In this document: in pieces, positions 30,383 to 41,526 of the stretch | Layout of the letters: every line of letters begins with the position of its first letter | How positions within the stretch are numbered: the stretch's first letter is position 1 | Assembly: GCA_036245525.1 (NCBI GenBank) | Contig: BTPG01000003.1 | Coordinates: forward strand, 155,765,547 to 155,829,546 | Reading direction: 5' to 3' | DNA from: Semisulcospira habei | Taxonomy: Eukaryota; Mollusca; Gastropoda; Semisulcospiridae | Length of the DNA: 64,000 bases | The notes under the pieces: generated by a model | The model's database searches: none | Told to the model about the DNA's origin: nothing | What the model saw: the letters and a program-made list of their open reading frames with translations, nothing else | Translations under genes and position numbers: made by a program

Positions 30383-31420
30383 CTCTTACCAGTTCGCTCT
30401 ATTTGAGGCCAGTGAACAAAATGACTTTTACCCTCACACATGACCAAAAAAAATGCTGCTGAAAGCTCTTCTAGTGGTCAAAAGTTGGCTTATTATACAT
30501 CATATTAAAGTGCATTGAGTCAGCTTTCAGTCAGGATAAGTAAAAAGTCTGTACTTAACGTAGTTTAGAAGTTGTTGTTTATTTAGCGACGAAGAAAAAA
30601 TAGTGTCCGGTTTCCAAAAACAGTTTTCACGAAAGTCACTAAGAAGAAATTTTTTTTGTTTCTTGCCCCTTTGTTTAAAATGTGAATCCAGTGTGTGGAC
30701 AAATCATTTCTACACATTTTTGTGAAGTTTCAAGAAAATGTGTTTGAATTTCTAAGAGTTACGCAACATAATCTACACCGGTCAAGGGCAGGAAAAAGTG
30801 GGCGTGTCAACACCTGGCATGACTGAGACAACAAACATGTGCTTCTCTGAAAATCTCTGACTTGCTGAAAATATCACTGAGGCAATACACAGCAAGTAAT
30901 AAAACTTGTTTATGTACTTCATAAAGTTTCACGATTCTGAACCAGACAATAGGTAAACAAAGACTCACTTGGATAGCACATAGTCAAACCAAAATAGAAA
31001 GTGTCACAATGACCTGCGATGGTTTTCGTTTTTTCCACATCGCTGGTGCTAGAATCATTTTCAGTGGCCTGGTTGCTGGAAGATTCCCCTTCAGTGAGAT
31101 ACTCTTCACTTTCGGACTCAGATGAACTCATTTTGACGGAATATTCGCAGAGAGAAATCGCAAGCAGTGAAAATAATGCAGTAGGGAAAGCAAGATGGCG
31201 GACGTAGTGACTCGATCGATAACAAAGGTCACGAACAAACTCAAAATTAATATTTTTGTCATTCTATCATATGAAAGTGACTTTCTAATGTCAATAAGTT
31301 ATGACAATAATACTGAGAGTAAAAATTAATTGGTTTTAATTCAGTAAACACGATGGAATTTTTCATGGGCGTGGCTTCGTATGTATACATACGATGGCCA
31401 AGGGAGCGAACTGGTAAGAG
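30383..31420. mobile_element. Non-autonomous TTAA-target DNA transposon (piggyBac-like)
   Basis: 1038 bp with 17-bp perfect terminal inverted repeats (CTCTTACCAGTTCGCTC ... GAGCGAACTGGTAAGAG) and TTAA at both ends (30379-30382 and 31421-31424). The TTAA corresponds to a single TTAA in the intact ATPase gene, confirming it is the target duplication. No transposase frame is visible. TTAA duplications are typical of piggyBac-superfamily elements. Confidence 0.85.
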
Positions 31421-31428
31421 TTAAAGAC

Positions 31429-32293
31429 TGTTACGATTGTGGTTGTGTTATCCTGTGAGAGCGTACATGTGTTTTTCGTAGGTTACGATATGTTGTTTAT
31501 TTGAGCTATCACGGTTATGATTTCGTGCCTTTTTAGTTAGATTTCCTTTTTGTTCATGAGTAGAGCCGATTTCGTTTTGTTAAGTTTAGTCTGGAACGTT
31601 GTAGACAGGTTGCACTGTCTGGTGGCCTCATTAGTGTCAGGTCTTGATTGACATCTGACACCGCTACTTTTTCGCTAACTTGTTGTTTTCATATGCGGGT
31701 GTATCGAGCAGCTGTTATTTTGTTTGGTGAATGTTCTCGTACCTTTTTGAGCTACCAGGTGATAGGGATACCATACTTTTATGTGACTTAATTATACGTT
31801 AGAATTTAGAGCTGAAGTAAGCAGCCGTATTTTTGTAGCCTGATATATTGTTTCGGGAAAGTTCATGTTAATGAGTTTCGCATATGGGCTGCGCGCCGGT
31901 TGTTTGAGTTCATGATTTCCGTAGAAGATTCTAGATTTTGTTAGTGTATATAAGGAGGGCGCTGGGAAAGCCCAGTAGTACATTGTCTTGCTTTGTCAGT
32001 TGTAGAGATACGCAGTTTATTGCGAGAGACGCTGTGTATGAGAAACTTTGAGTCATAGTGTGGACATAGCAAAAGAGACTTTGTATTCAGTAGTTTGTGC
32101 ATTTGAAAGTGCATTATTGTGTGGATATCGCATCGCTGAATTAAATTTGTTGGAACTGTTACTCCAATATTGTCTACATCCTTAAGCCACGTGTGACGGA
32201 TTGCAGCTGAACGAGGTTTACTTTAAAGAACTCTACGTGCGTGTGTGTCTGGTGTGTTTATCATACTTCGACTACAACTCCACCACGTAACAT
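31429..32293 (+). repeat. 5' LTR of Ty3-type element
   Basis: Direct repeat of 35643-36485. Followed at once by TTTGGCGACCCCGACGAGAT, a likely primer-binding region. Confidence 0.9.
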
Positions 32294-32373
32294 TTGGCGA
32301 CCCCGACGAGATCTCTTCAGTTGGTTCAGTGGAAAGGGTAGCAGGAGAAAACAGCCAGCAGTGAAAAGCAGAG

Positions 32374-33348
32374 ATGGCGACATCGGAGATGGAGATATTC
32401 CTGAAAATTGGAAAGGAATGTGGACTCGAAGGAGCTCAACTCCTCGAGTTTGTAAAAGAGAGAGAGAAGGAGAGATTGGAGAGAGAGGAGAAAGAAGAAA
32501 AGAGACGAGAGAAAGAAGAAAAAGAGAGATTCGAAAGAGAAGAAAGAGCCAAAGAACGTGAAATCAGGAGACTCGAAATCCAAGCAGAAGAAGCAGAGAA
32601 ACAGCGAAGAGAGGCAGAGAAACAACGAGAAGAGGAGCGAGAAGAGGCGGAGAGGCAGCGTCAACACGAAATTCATCTAAAGCAGATGGAGATTGAGGCA
32701 CAGAGGCAGAGAACTAATGAAGCAACAGCATTAGCGAGCAGAGAACAAACAGCCCGTGCACCAAAACTTCCACCTTTCATTGAAAATTCAGATAAGATGG
32801 ACGCTTATCTGGAGCGATTCGAGCGCTTCGCAAATAGCAACAATTGGAAACGAGAGACTTGGCCTATTAAACTGAGCGCACTTCTAACTGGCAAAGCGCT
32901 TGAATTTTACACCCGTTTACCAAGAGAAGAAGCCGAAGATTATAATCAGTTGAAAGCCGCCCTGTTGAGACAGTATGACTTCACTGAAGAAGGTTACAGG
33001 CAACGATTTCGGAACTGCAAGCCTGAAGAAGGAGAAACACCCGGCCTATTCATTGAGAGAATTAGAAACTACCTGGAGAAATGGATAGAGCTGGCTGGCC
33101 TAAACAGAGAGTACCAAGACCTGTGCGACCTCATCATCAAAGAACAAGTTTTCAGCGCATGTTCTAAGGACCTGGCCGCCCACCTCAGAGAGCAAAAAGA
33201 CCAGTCACTAAAGGCCCTGGCCGACTTCGCTCAAAGATACCATGACGCTCACAACATGAAGTTCGGGTCCAGTAAGCCACAGCGTGTGTCTACACCAGCA
33301 GAGGAAATCCACAATGTCTTAGACACCCCGAGATATAAGCCAGTGTAG
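32374..33348 (+). CDS. gag: Retrotransposon Gag
   Basis: 324 residues from ATG 32374. A long Glu/Arg-rich coiled-coil region (about 25-115) is followed by a capsid-like domain (APKLPPFIENSDKMDAYLER, WPIKLSALLTGKALEFYTRL, LFIERIRNYLEKWIELA). It stops at TAG 33346-33348, just before an in-frame zinc knuckle CFLCGKKGHKAIRC at about 33361-33402. The stop is probably a nonsense mutation, or possibly a readthrough site. Confidence 0.9.
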   Translation: MATSEMEIFLKIGKECGLEGAQLLEFVKEREKERLEREEKEEKRREKEEKERFEREERAKEREIRRLEIQAEEAEKQRREAEKQREEEREEAERQRQHEIHLKQMEIEAQRQRTNEATALASREQTARAPKLPPFIENSDKMDAYLERFERFANSNNWKRETWPIKLSALLTGKALEFYTRLPREEAEDYNQLKAALLRQYDFTEEGYRQRFRNCKPEEGETPGLFIERIRNYLEKWIELAGLNREYQDLCDLIIKEQVFSACSKDLAAHLREQKDQSLKALADFAQRYHDAHNMKFGSSKPQRVSTPAEEIHNVLDTPRYKPV

Positions 33349-35435
33349 AACCTGACATGTTTTCTCTGTGGAAAGAAAGGTCACAAAGCGATACGGTGTC
33401 CTTCTAAAGACATTCCCCGAGGCGACAACATCAGAAGATCCAACCAAGATCGTGGGATAGCAGGCAGAAGCAGTACCACGTCTCAACACAGAGCTGCCGC
33501 TGTATTAGCCAATGATGTGACGTCATCCAATGACTTTGAGTCTAGAGAAAAGCGAGCGACACCAGAACTGATTGAATCTTTTAGAAAGAGTGGACGCATC
33601 CCAGTAGGAGATGGGACTACATTTTTACCAGTCTCAAACATCGCGCTGCCTGAGAATGAAGTGCCGAACATGCCGGTGGTGTCAGGATTCGTCGACGACA
33701 CACCAGTGAGAGTGTTGAGAGACACTGGTTGTAGCTGCATCATCGTGAGAGAGGACCTAGTAGCTGAAGACCAGAAGCTACAGGAGTGGACCACCCTCAT
33801 TTTGGCTGACGGAACTGTAAGGATTATCCCCCTTGCCAAAGTCAGTGTCGACACCCCATACTTGACAGGATAGGTGAAGGCGTTGTGCGTGAAGACACCA
33901 GTCTACGATCTCATCATCGGAAACATTGATGGTGCCAGAAACGCAGACGATCCAGATCCAGAGTGGAGACCTGAAATATGTTCTGTTACCACGAGAAGTC
34001 AAACAAAGAAGAATCATCAGACCATCCCTCTTAAAGTGGCGGACAACACGGAAGCAGCAGTGGTGAATAAAGAAAGGCTGGTGGAGCTACAGAGAGCCGA
34101 CACCACGCTTGACAAGTTTCGAGGTCAGACAGAGCCCGTAACGCGTAAGGGAAAAGAGATAACCTTCGAGACCAGAAAAGATATGACAGCAATGGAGATA
34201 AACCTGTGCGTCAAGTAGTAGTTCCTGAACCTTTGAGAATGCAGGTGATGAAATTGGCACATGATTCCATATTGGGAGGACATTTGGGAATCAACAAGAC
34301 GCTCGATAGAATCCGAGCCGTCTTTTACTGGCCTGATATGGGAGGCGACGTCACCCGATTCTGCAGATCGTGCGACATATGCCAGAAGACGATCTCCAAG
34401 GGAAAGGTGCCCAAGGTTCCTCTAGAGAAAATGCCATTGATCGACATGCCTTTCAAGCGGGTAGCTGTTGACCTTGTGGGGCCAATATCTCCTCCGAGTG
34501 AAGATGGTCATCGATACATTTTGACCCTGGTGGACTACGCTACACGTTATGCTGAAGCCATACCATTGAAAAAGATCGACACTCCAACAGTAGCAGAGGC
34601 GCTCGTCGACATGTTCAGCCGTTTAGGAATTCCTGAAGAGATCCTGAGTGACCTAGAACTCAGTTCGTCTCAGACTGCATGGAGGAAGTCAACCGGCTAT
34701 TGAGCATCCGACACCTCACTACCACCCCTTATCACCCCATGTGTAATGGGCTGGTTGAAAAGTTTAATGGAACTTTAAAGGCTATGTTGAAGAAACTGTG
34801 CGCTGAGCAGCCAAGGTTGTGGCATAGGTACATCAATGCCTTGCTCTTCGCATACCGTGAAGTTCCTCAGGATTCGACAGGGTTTTCCCCTTTTGAATTA
34901 CTGTACGGTAGGACTGTAAGGGGGCCCATGCACATCCTGAAGGAGCTGTGGACCAAGGATATCGACGCACCTGAAGTGAAAATCAGCTACCAGTACGTCT
35001 TCGACCTGAGAGAGAAGCTGGAAGATACCCTCAGGATGGCTCGAGAAGAACTACGGAAGGCGCAGAACAAGGGGAAGCATTACTATGATCGTAAGGCAAA
35101 ACCTCGACGATTCCAGCCAGGTGACCAAGTATTGGTTCTTCTTCCTACCGACAACAATAAACTTCTGATGCAGTGGAAGGGGCCATACGTTGTCGACACG
35201 GTGGTTGGCATCAACGACTACAGAGTCAAAGTCAACAACAAGGTTGAAAACGTACCATGCTAATTTGCTGAAGAAGTATATTGCGAGAGGTCGTCAAGAC
35301 AAAACACAAATGGCCGCATCGGTGCGTCTTGCTGATGACGAAAGATTAGACGACGAGAACCTTTTTGACATTAAACTACAGTCTATCAAGGGTTCGCAGA
35401 ATTTTGGAGCAGATTACCTGAGCAGAGCAGTTTGA
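33349..35435 (+). pseudogene. pol: Pol remnant: zinc knuckle, protease, integrase; RT deleted
   Basis: After the knuckle comes an aspartic protease with the active-site motif LRDTGCS (about 33716), a stop at 33871-33873, and a short polar linker. The frame then passes directly into the integrase zinc-binding domain (HDSILGGHLGINKT...CRSCDIC, from 34259), with the catalytic core AVDLVGPI...and a frameshift near 34660 at the second Asp. The rest of the core (PYHPMCNGLVEKFNGTL) and a C-terminal domain end near 35260. No RT motif exists between protease and integrase. A fragment QSIKGSQNFGADYLSRAV, typical of an RNase H end, lies after the integrase (35382-35435). Confidence 0.85.
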
Positions 35436-35642
35436 ATGAACATTTTTGTGTCCAGAACTTTTGTATGAAACATTTCGGTGCTCAGGACTGTTTACAGGAA
35501 CTGTGAGACGTTTATTTTTAAATTCGATTTTGGATGTGTAGTTATTTTGTTTAGGGTTTTGTGTAGGTGTACACAGCCACAACCGTATTTTTGTAATTTG
35601 AGAAGAAATTTTTGTGAAATTTCATTCTTAAGAGGGGGGTAA

Positions 35643-36485
35643 TGTTACGATTGTGGTTGTGTTATCCTGTGAGAGCGTACATGTGTTTTTCGTAGGTTAC
35701 GATATGTTGTTTATTTGAGCTATCACGGTTATGATTTCGTGCCTTTTTAGTTAGATTTCCTTTTTGTTCATGAGTAGAGCCGATTTCGTTTTGTTAAGTT
35801 TAGTCTGGAACGTTGTAGACAGGTCGCACTGTCTGGTGGCCTCATTAGTGTCACGTCGGTTGATTGACATCTGACACCGCTACTTTTTCGCTAACTTGTT
35901 GTTTTCATATGCGCGTGTATCGAGCAGCTGTTATTTTGTTTGGTGAATGTTCTCGTACCTTTTTGAGCTACCAGGTGATAGGGATACCATACTTTTATGT
36001 GACTTAATTATACGTTAGAATTTAGAGCTGAAGTAAGCAGCCGTATTTTTGTAGCCTGATATATTGTTTCGGGAAAGTTCATGTTAATGAGTTTCGGCTG
36101 CGCGCCGGTTGTTTGAGTTCATGATTTCCGTAGAAGATTCTAGATTTTGTTAGTGTATATAAGGAGGGCGCTGGGAAAGCCCTGTAGTACATTGTCTTGC
36201 TTTGTCAGTTGTAGAGATACGCAGTTTATTGCGAGAGACGCTGTGTATGAGAAACTTTGGTAGTGTGGACATAGCAAAAGAGACTTTGTATTCAGTAGTT
36301 TGTGCATTTGAAAGTGCATTATTGTGTGGATATCGCATCGCTGAGGAACTGTTACTCCAATATTGTCTACATCCTTAAGCCACGTGTGACGGATTGCAGC
36401 TGAACGAGGTTTACTTTAAAGAACTCTACGTGCGTGTGTGTCTGGTGTGTTTATCATACTTCGACTACAACTCCACCACATAACA
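35643..36485 (+). repeat. 3' LTR of Ty3-type element
   Basis: Preceded by a purine-rich tract AAGAGGGGGGTAA. Ends at 36485 before the AAGAC duplication. Confidence 0.9.
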
Positions 36486-36833
36486 AAGACAGATCAACCT
36501 ACTGGGCCCGTATGGATTAGTAAATTAATTTATACATTTGTTTTGGCCATAAAAATGACAGAGGGACAAACTATGCAAGCAGAGCAAGCTATTGATATCA
36601 CACACTGCTTCAAAGATGTTGAGCATTTTTATGACTTAATATCATCTCCCAAACAGCCTGACATAAGTCTCTCAGTACCAGCAGTGATATATATGTCATA
36701 TCATGTGAGTTTGGAATTTGTTGATGAACATCCAGTTTTGGAGTGCATGACAGTTGATTTTAGGACACATTCCTTTAAAGTTAATGATACCAACTGTGAC
36801 TGGTTTGTGATACTTTGTTATAACATATTTAAA

Positions 36834-37383
36834 GCTGAGAAACAGTAAAAAAAAACTCCGCCCCGCACGTGTTTTAAAAAAACTTTGCAGGACCCAGCGA
36901 GGGCCCTGTCTTCGTGAACGTTCGGCTAACTTCGGCAAACCGGTTTGCAACTCAGTTGACTGAGTTTTCAACTGCGTTTGTCGTGCTGGCAAAACTCCCG
37001 TGAAAAAGACAGGCCACTTCCTGTATCGCAGCGAGTGGGCACCGAGATCACTGATCTAAACCAGCGATATTTTTACTGATATCAACAGTAGCAGACGACA
37101 CTCGACCACCCGACGGACAGAGCAGGCCATTTGCGTCTTGCCTGGACGCACACTGGATATGGACCAGGCCGAGCTATCCGTAAGTTACACAGCACAGCCT
37201 GAAGCTTTATTTGATATCGGAAGGGTGAGGAAGGAGGGGTTATTTGTCGTTTTGTGTTTGTTGTTATATCTTTTCATCTGGAGTGGCCTACAGCAAAATT
37301 TTTTCTCCATACGAAGGGCAGCTACTAAAAATCAGCTTGACCCATGGCGACCTTGTATCTTTTGGCATCTATGTAAACAGTCG

Positions 37384-37480
<97 letters not shown>

Positions 37481-37910
37481 CAATTTACTGTGTTGGTTGT
37501 ACATCACAATGCTTCTTTATTTAGTTGATTTATATTAGCCTATATTGGACTGGAGGTACGTGTTGAAAAAATTCGTTCACAACTACAAAGTGTCAAGAGT
37601 CATACTTACAGTATGTACAGCCGTACATTCTGCCATCATAATCCCCAGCGCGTAAAATCCGTGGCTGTCGGTCAGTTTCAAAGTGTCACAGAATCGTCTG
37701 CTGTTGTCCGATCTGCTAATCGCGATGATTTCCGTGCAACAGGAAGTGGTCTGTCATTTTCCGAGAGTTTTGCAAGCTCGGGATACGCAGTTGCCAACTC
37801 CGTCAACTGAGTTACGAACCGATTTGACCCACTTAGGGGCAGGGCCCAAGCTGGGTCCTGTGGTCCTTTTAAAACGCACGCTGTGCAGGTTTTTCTCATT
37901 GCACCTCAGC
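36834..37910. mobile_element. Non-autonomous long-TIR DNA transposon (TTTAAA/TTAA target)
   Basis: TTTAAA flanks both ends (36828-36833, 37911-37916). The ends GCTGAG...CTCAGC extend into imperfect inverted repeats of roughly 200 bases with shared blocks GGACCCAGC..GGGCCCTG, AACTCAGTTGAC.GAGTT and CCACTTCCTGT. The interior has no transposase and contains a CT microsatellite. TTAA within the palindromic flank makes a piggyBac-like assignment possible but not certain. Confidence 0.8.
37384..37477. repeat. (CT)n microsatellite
   Basis: About 94 bases of perfect CT dinucleotides inside the long-TIR transposon; generates artefactual Ser-Leu frames. Confidence 0.95.
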
Positions 37911-38029
37911 TTTAAACAACTATGTAAACTAAATGTTTATATTAACTGGGTTACAATTAATAAAATGGTATTACACATACAGAGCCAGCAGTAATATTTT
38001 TTATTTATTATTTTGTCAGACAAATAAAA

Positions 38030-38893
38030 ATGATGGACAATGCCCAAAGCTCGTCAAATCCATCAGGCTAAAGAAACGTGTTTTACACAACAGACTTGCC
38101 TATATCAAACACTTACAATGTCTATGAATCGATAAAAAGATCTTTTTCTGTCATATCCCCACCCGGGTCTGCCCTGGGGGACTTGGGTGGGGTTAGGTAT
38201 TTTTTAGTTCCCAGGGTCACCCTGGTCGGCCCCACAGGGTGGGTTTTTCTCTCTATTCTGGGGCATGTGTTTCTGTCTACCCTTTGTCCATTCACCTGTA
38301 TTTGCCTTTTTAAAACTCTCCCTACTGTCTGCACTGCCTGTAGCTCTTGATATTGGATGTGTGTTGCTAAATGGTCTTAGCTTTATTTAGGCCCCATGTG
38401 TTAGGTTTATTTAACGTGTTTGACCGGCTGGCGACATACATTCAATGTTCTGTTTATTAATTTTTTTCACAAGCAGTGCAGGCACGTCCTGAGAAAGCCT
38501 TGTTGCTGTCGGGACGTTAAGCAATGTACAATCAATCAATCTTTTTCTGTCATACAAAATAATCTTCTTACAGGAGGTAGTGTAAAGATTCAGGTTGTTG
38601 CTAAAATAGAATTTAACAGAGTAGATGGTGAAGTGATTGTATCATATATCTTGACAAGACAACACACAGTCAATTCAAGAAGAGAATTAGAGAACGTGTT
38701 TAGAGAAAGACTGTTGCATGACTTTCTTCAAGCAATTGACAGAGCAAGAATGAAAGGGTCTGTTTGGCACGAAGGGTATGTACATTAACTACAACTGAGG
38801 CAGTCAAGATATCATCTTATATTAGGCAAATCATGGTTGCCACTGGCAACTGAGGTTGCAAACAAGAAGGCTGTCGTCAATATTCAAAACAAA
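38030..38893 (+). pseudogene. POLB: PolB N-terminal part, copy C, truncated
   Basis: ATG at 38030 behind GACAAATAAAA. It codes for the N-terminal PolB domain (NVYES, SVIQNNLLTG, ISTRQHTVN-like region). Cut by a retroposon at 38156-38539, with the frame continuing after it; a stop at 38786-38788 and other changes follow. Homology ends near 38893, where a LINE tail begins, so exonuclease and polymerase domains are missing. Confidence 0.85.
38156..38539 (+). mobile_element. CAATCAATC-tailed short retroposon, copy 2
   Basis: 384 bp. Starts TCCCCACCCGGGTCTGCCCT, contains CCAGGGTCACCCTGGTC and CTGTCTGCACTGCCTGTAGC, and ends with CTGTCGGGACGTTAAGCAAT and CAATCAATCAA. Flanked by a 15-bp target duplication TCTTTTTCTGTCATA (38141-38155 and 38540-38554). 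No coding capacity. The 5' end forms a CCCCACCC...GGGTGGGG hairpin. No clear pol III A/B boxes were seen, so whether it is a SINE or the 3' end of a LINE is open. Confidence 0.9.
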
Positions 38894-39240
38894 TTCAATT
38901 AAATTAAATTCAAATAACGTTATTTATCCCTTAAAGGGCAATTACATTTGTGTGGACGGGGAAAACAATCAACTAAAGTCATTTAATAAACATTAATTAA
39001 TATCAGGACATTCTAATATCTCATTTGTACCTGATATTAATATTCTAAATCTGTAAGACTCATAATACTAATATTAAGACATATTAAAATTCTAAACTAA
39101 TACAATTACTAAAACATTAAAAAACTTAAAGAGCATTATTAACGACATTATCAGCGAAAACATTAACGTCTTACTTTCCACTTACACCCTCTACAACTGT
39201 CCATCCAGGCCAGCGATACCCACGTGATGAAACAGCTGCA
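38894..39240 (-). mobile_element. Probable LINE 3' tail (reverse)
   Basis: Begins with (AATTC/AAATT)n followed by AAATAACGTTATTTATCCCT, the reverse complement of a LINE-like 3' end with short tail repeats. The rest is AT-rich and unassigned; the right boundary is arbitrary. It marks where copy C breaks off. Confidence 0.45.
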
Positions 39241-39241
39241 T

Positions 39242-39245
<4 letters not shown>

Positions 39246-39276
<31 letters not shown>
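39246..39276. repeat. (CA)n microsatellite
   Basis: About 15 CA units. Confidence 0.9.
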
Positions 39277-39278
<2 letters not shown>

Positions 39279-39855
39279 GGGACAAAAGCGTCAGAGTGGG
39301 TTACCTACCATTTTATGTCAAAATGGGTTCCCATATTTCTATTTATTCTAGGGCTCTGGAATTGATGCGAATGTTTAGAACTCACTTATAACTAAGCTCT
39401 ATAACTTAAAATAAAATAGACATTTTCTAGAAACAGAGCCACTAGATTGAAAAAAAAAGGGTTTCTACCAATAATGTGGGTGCCTCTCACACAAAAGCTG
39501 GCATTACAGTCAAAATGGGTGTCTTCACAACAGTAAGCGTCTGTAATAAGGTCAAGTTCATGGGATACTTCTTTTTCACATTAATTTTTTTCCAAATTAA
39601 TGTGTATGTGTGCTTTAACATTTTTAACATTGTATGGTGCAAAATTCAATAAACACTGGCCCGTAACCTTTCGATTATGATTTTTATAGAGGAAATCTTT
39701 TAAACATTGCTGCGTTTTGTCCTTCTGAAGCAAAACAGTTTATCATGGCATTTATGTGAGAATCAACATAATGTATTCTGGAAATTAAATGACTTTTTTT
39801 TTTGGTTTTGGGTACTCTGGAGTTTCAGACAAACAGCAACAGAGCATTTTGAATA
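39277..39855. other. Unassigned sequence
   Basis: No coding or repeat signal recognised. Confidence 0.5.
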
Positions 39856-40141
39856 TTAACCCTTATCATTCGGAATACACCAGTGTGTGCAACAAGTGTG
39901 ACTGAAATAGTCCAAGGGTTAGTGCCAGAATAGCTTGGTGCCTCTAGGCGCCAAGCTATTGTGGCACCACCCTTGAACTAAAGCCATTAGTCTATGTCCT
40001 CATCTGTAAGTACTGTAATGTAGCTTGCATAGAATTATGGCAGTGAACAAATTTGAAGCTTTTAGCCTCAGTATGATGCAGGTCAAAAAGTGTGGAAAAA
40101 ATATGAAAGACAGAAAAAGACCCAGATGAAGAAACTAACAC
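39856..40141. repeat. Degenerate TTAA palindrome relic
   Basis: Starts TTAACCCTTATCATTCGGAA and contains the inverted pair AGTGCCAGAATAGCTTGG / CCAAGCTATTGTGGCACCA, as in the family at 51035-51248. The right end is unclear. Confidence 0.6.
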
Positions 40142-40331
40142 TTAACTTATTCTACCCCAGACACACCACAGCAAAATAAAGATCCACCATGATAGTTCAA
40201 GGGTGATGCCAGATGCAATTCTGGCATCACCTTTGAACTATTATGGTGGATCTGTGTCCTGCACTGCAACGCAGTCTTCTGAAGATGACTTCAACATTTG
40301 GGGATTCCGGTCTAGGGGTAGAATGAGTTAA
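40142..40331. mobile_element. TTAA-flanked palindromic MITE
   Basis: TTAACTTATTCTACCCCAGA at the left, mirrored by CTAGGGGTAGAATGAGTTAA at the right. The centre is a hairpin GATAGTTCAAGGGTGATGCC / GGCATCACCTTTGAACTAT. 190 bp. Confidence 0.8.
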
Positions 40332-40364
40332 AATGACAGAACAGAACACTGAAGAAACTAACAC

Positions 40365-40475
40365 TTAACTTATTTTACCCCAGACACACCACAGCAAAAT
40401 AAAGATCCACCATGATAGTTCAAGGGCGATGCCAGAATAGCTTGGGGATTCCGGTCTTGGGGTAGAATGAGTTAA
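40365..40475. mobile_element. TTAA-flanked MITE, internally deleted
   Basis: Same termini as 40142-40331, but one half of the central hairpin is missing, so it is only 111 bp. Confidence 0.75.
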
Positions 40476-40866
40476 AATGACAGAACAGAACACTGACATT
40501 AATTAATTAACTGACAACATAAGAAATCACTTGAAACTTCAGCCTTTATTATTGTCTTTCGTCCCCCAACAACCATTCTTCTTCCGTTTGCAGATTTTTA
40601 AATGGATGGAATGCAGTATACAAAAATGATCCAGGCAGAGCAACCCACCCCCCACCACCACCACCCCACCCACATAATAACACTCTTGTAATAAATCTTT
40701 ACGTTGTCAATGGTTTTCTTATCTTATTATTGTCTTTTGTCCCCAGCCGGCTGTTTCGTTTTGCAAATCGAAAGGTTATACAGTATACAAAATGATCCAG
40801 GCGTCCATCAGATAAAAAAAAAGCACGCTATACATGCTGAAACCACCCCAATAATAACCCAGCCAG
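40476..40866. other. Unassigned sequence
   Basis: A block TTATTATTGTCTTTYGTCCCC with a similar following stretch occurs twice (near 40547 and 40725), suggesting a partial duplication. No gene. Confidence 0.45.
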
Positions 40867-41235
40867 CACACCAATATAGGTCCAATATTGGCCCAATATT
40901 GGCTCAGATATTGGGCCGATATATGGGTGGCAATATTGGTCCAATATTGGAAGCGCAAAATGGCCCATTGTTGGCCCAATATCGGGTAAATGTTGGCTGC
41001 CAAGCTGGATCCATTGTTGGCCCAATATCGGGTAAATGTTGGCTGCCAAGCTGGATCCATTGTTGGCCCAATATCGGGTGAATGTTGGCTACCAATATAG
41101 TGCCAAGCTGGATCCATCCTAGAACCAGTATGGTGAATATTGGCTGCCAATATAGTGCCAAGATGGATCCATCCTAGGGCCAGGATGGTGAATATTGGCT
41201 GCCAATATAGTGCCATGCTTAATCCATTCTGGTGC
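40867..41235. repeat. CAATATTGG-type satellite: 46-bp and about 55-bp tandem units
   Basis: TTGGCCCAATATCGGGTAAA units of 46 bp (about 40971-41085) follow a CAATATTGGCCCAATATTGG stretch and precede roughly 55-bp units with GAATATTGGCTGCCAATATA. Overlapping frames on both strands are repeat artefacts. Confidence 0.85.
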
Positions 41236-41526
41236 CAACATGTAGCAAATATTCTGCCAACCTTTTTCCAACATGAATAGTAGTGTCCCAGATTTGGATA
41301 TTGGTAATTTAATCCAGCTTTTTTTCTGAGGAAAAAGACCATCATGCAAACATATTAATCTGATAGTTATCAAATCAAACGTTCATCAAAATATGTAACT
41401 CAAAACACAACTTAAAAAGAAAGACCTGAACTCAGATTCACAGTGATGCACAAGTTTAATCTGACTTTCAGTTTTATGAAAAGAAAACACTAACTATACC
41501 GAAATGAAGGACAATGATTATCTCAT
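41236..41526. other. Unassigned sequence
   Basis: No supported feature. Confidence 0.5.

Larger units (their letters stand above)
31429..36485 (+). mobile_element. Defective Ty3-type LTR retrotransposon (5.06 kb)
   Basis: LTRs 31429-32293 and 35643-36485 start TGTTACGATTGTGG and end CCACCACRTAACA. A 5-bp target duplication AAGAC (31424-31428, 36486-36490) flanks it, within the copy C ATPase gene. The LTRs are very similar but differ by several small indels (865 vs 843 bp). Inside: gag, a CCHC knuckle, an aspartic protease and an integrase; RT and most of RNase H are absent. Confidence 0.95.
29821..36523 (+). pseudogene. ATP: Packaging ATPase, copy C, split by two transposons
   Basis: ATG at 29821. 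Walker A is damaged by an indel (GTGAAAAAAACAGAA). Further stops and indels follow near 30100-30360. The frame is cut at TTAA 30379-30382 by a DNA transposon; the LTR retrotransposon sits 4 bases further on, and the last codons (matching TDQPTG) resume at 36486. Homologous to 16115-16720 and 53589-54194. Confidence 0.85.
36555..37994 (+). pseudogene. 118-aa conserved Polinton protein, copy C, interrupted
   Basis: ATG at 36555 (MTEGQ) behind GGCCATAAAA. Open to the TTTAAA at 36828, then interrupted by a 1077-bp DNA transposon, resuming at 37917 with LCKLNVYINWVTINKMVLH and stopping at 37992-37994. Apart from the insertion the two parts join without a gap. Confidence 0.85.

Noticed and set aside
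32374..33348. Glu/Arg-rich protein as host coiled-coil gene
   Set aside because: It lies between two LTRs, followed by zinc knuckle, protease and integrase, so it is retrotransposon Gag.
38122..38350. Recurrent 70-codon reverse frame starting MQTVGRVLKRQIQVNGQRVD
   Set aside because: It appears in every copy of the short retroposon and merely reads its reverse strand; no evidence of expression.
40704..41373. Overlapping frames with repeated W-Y-Q-N-I-G patterns
   Set aside because: Products of the 46- and 55-bp CAATATTGG satellite.
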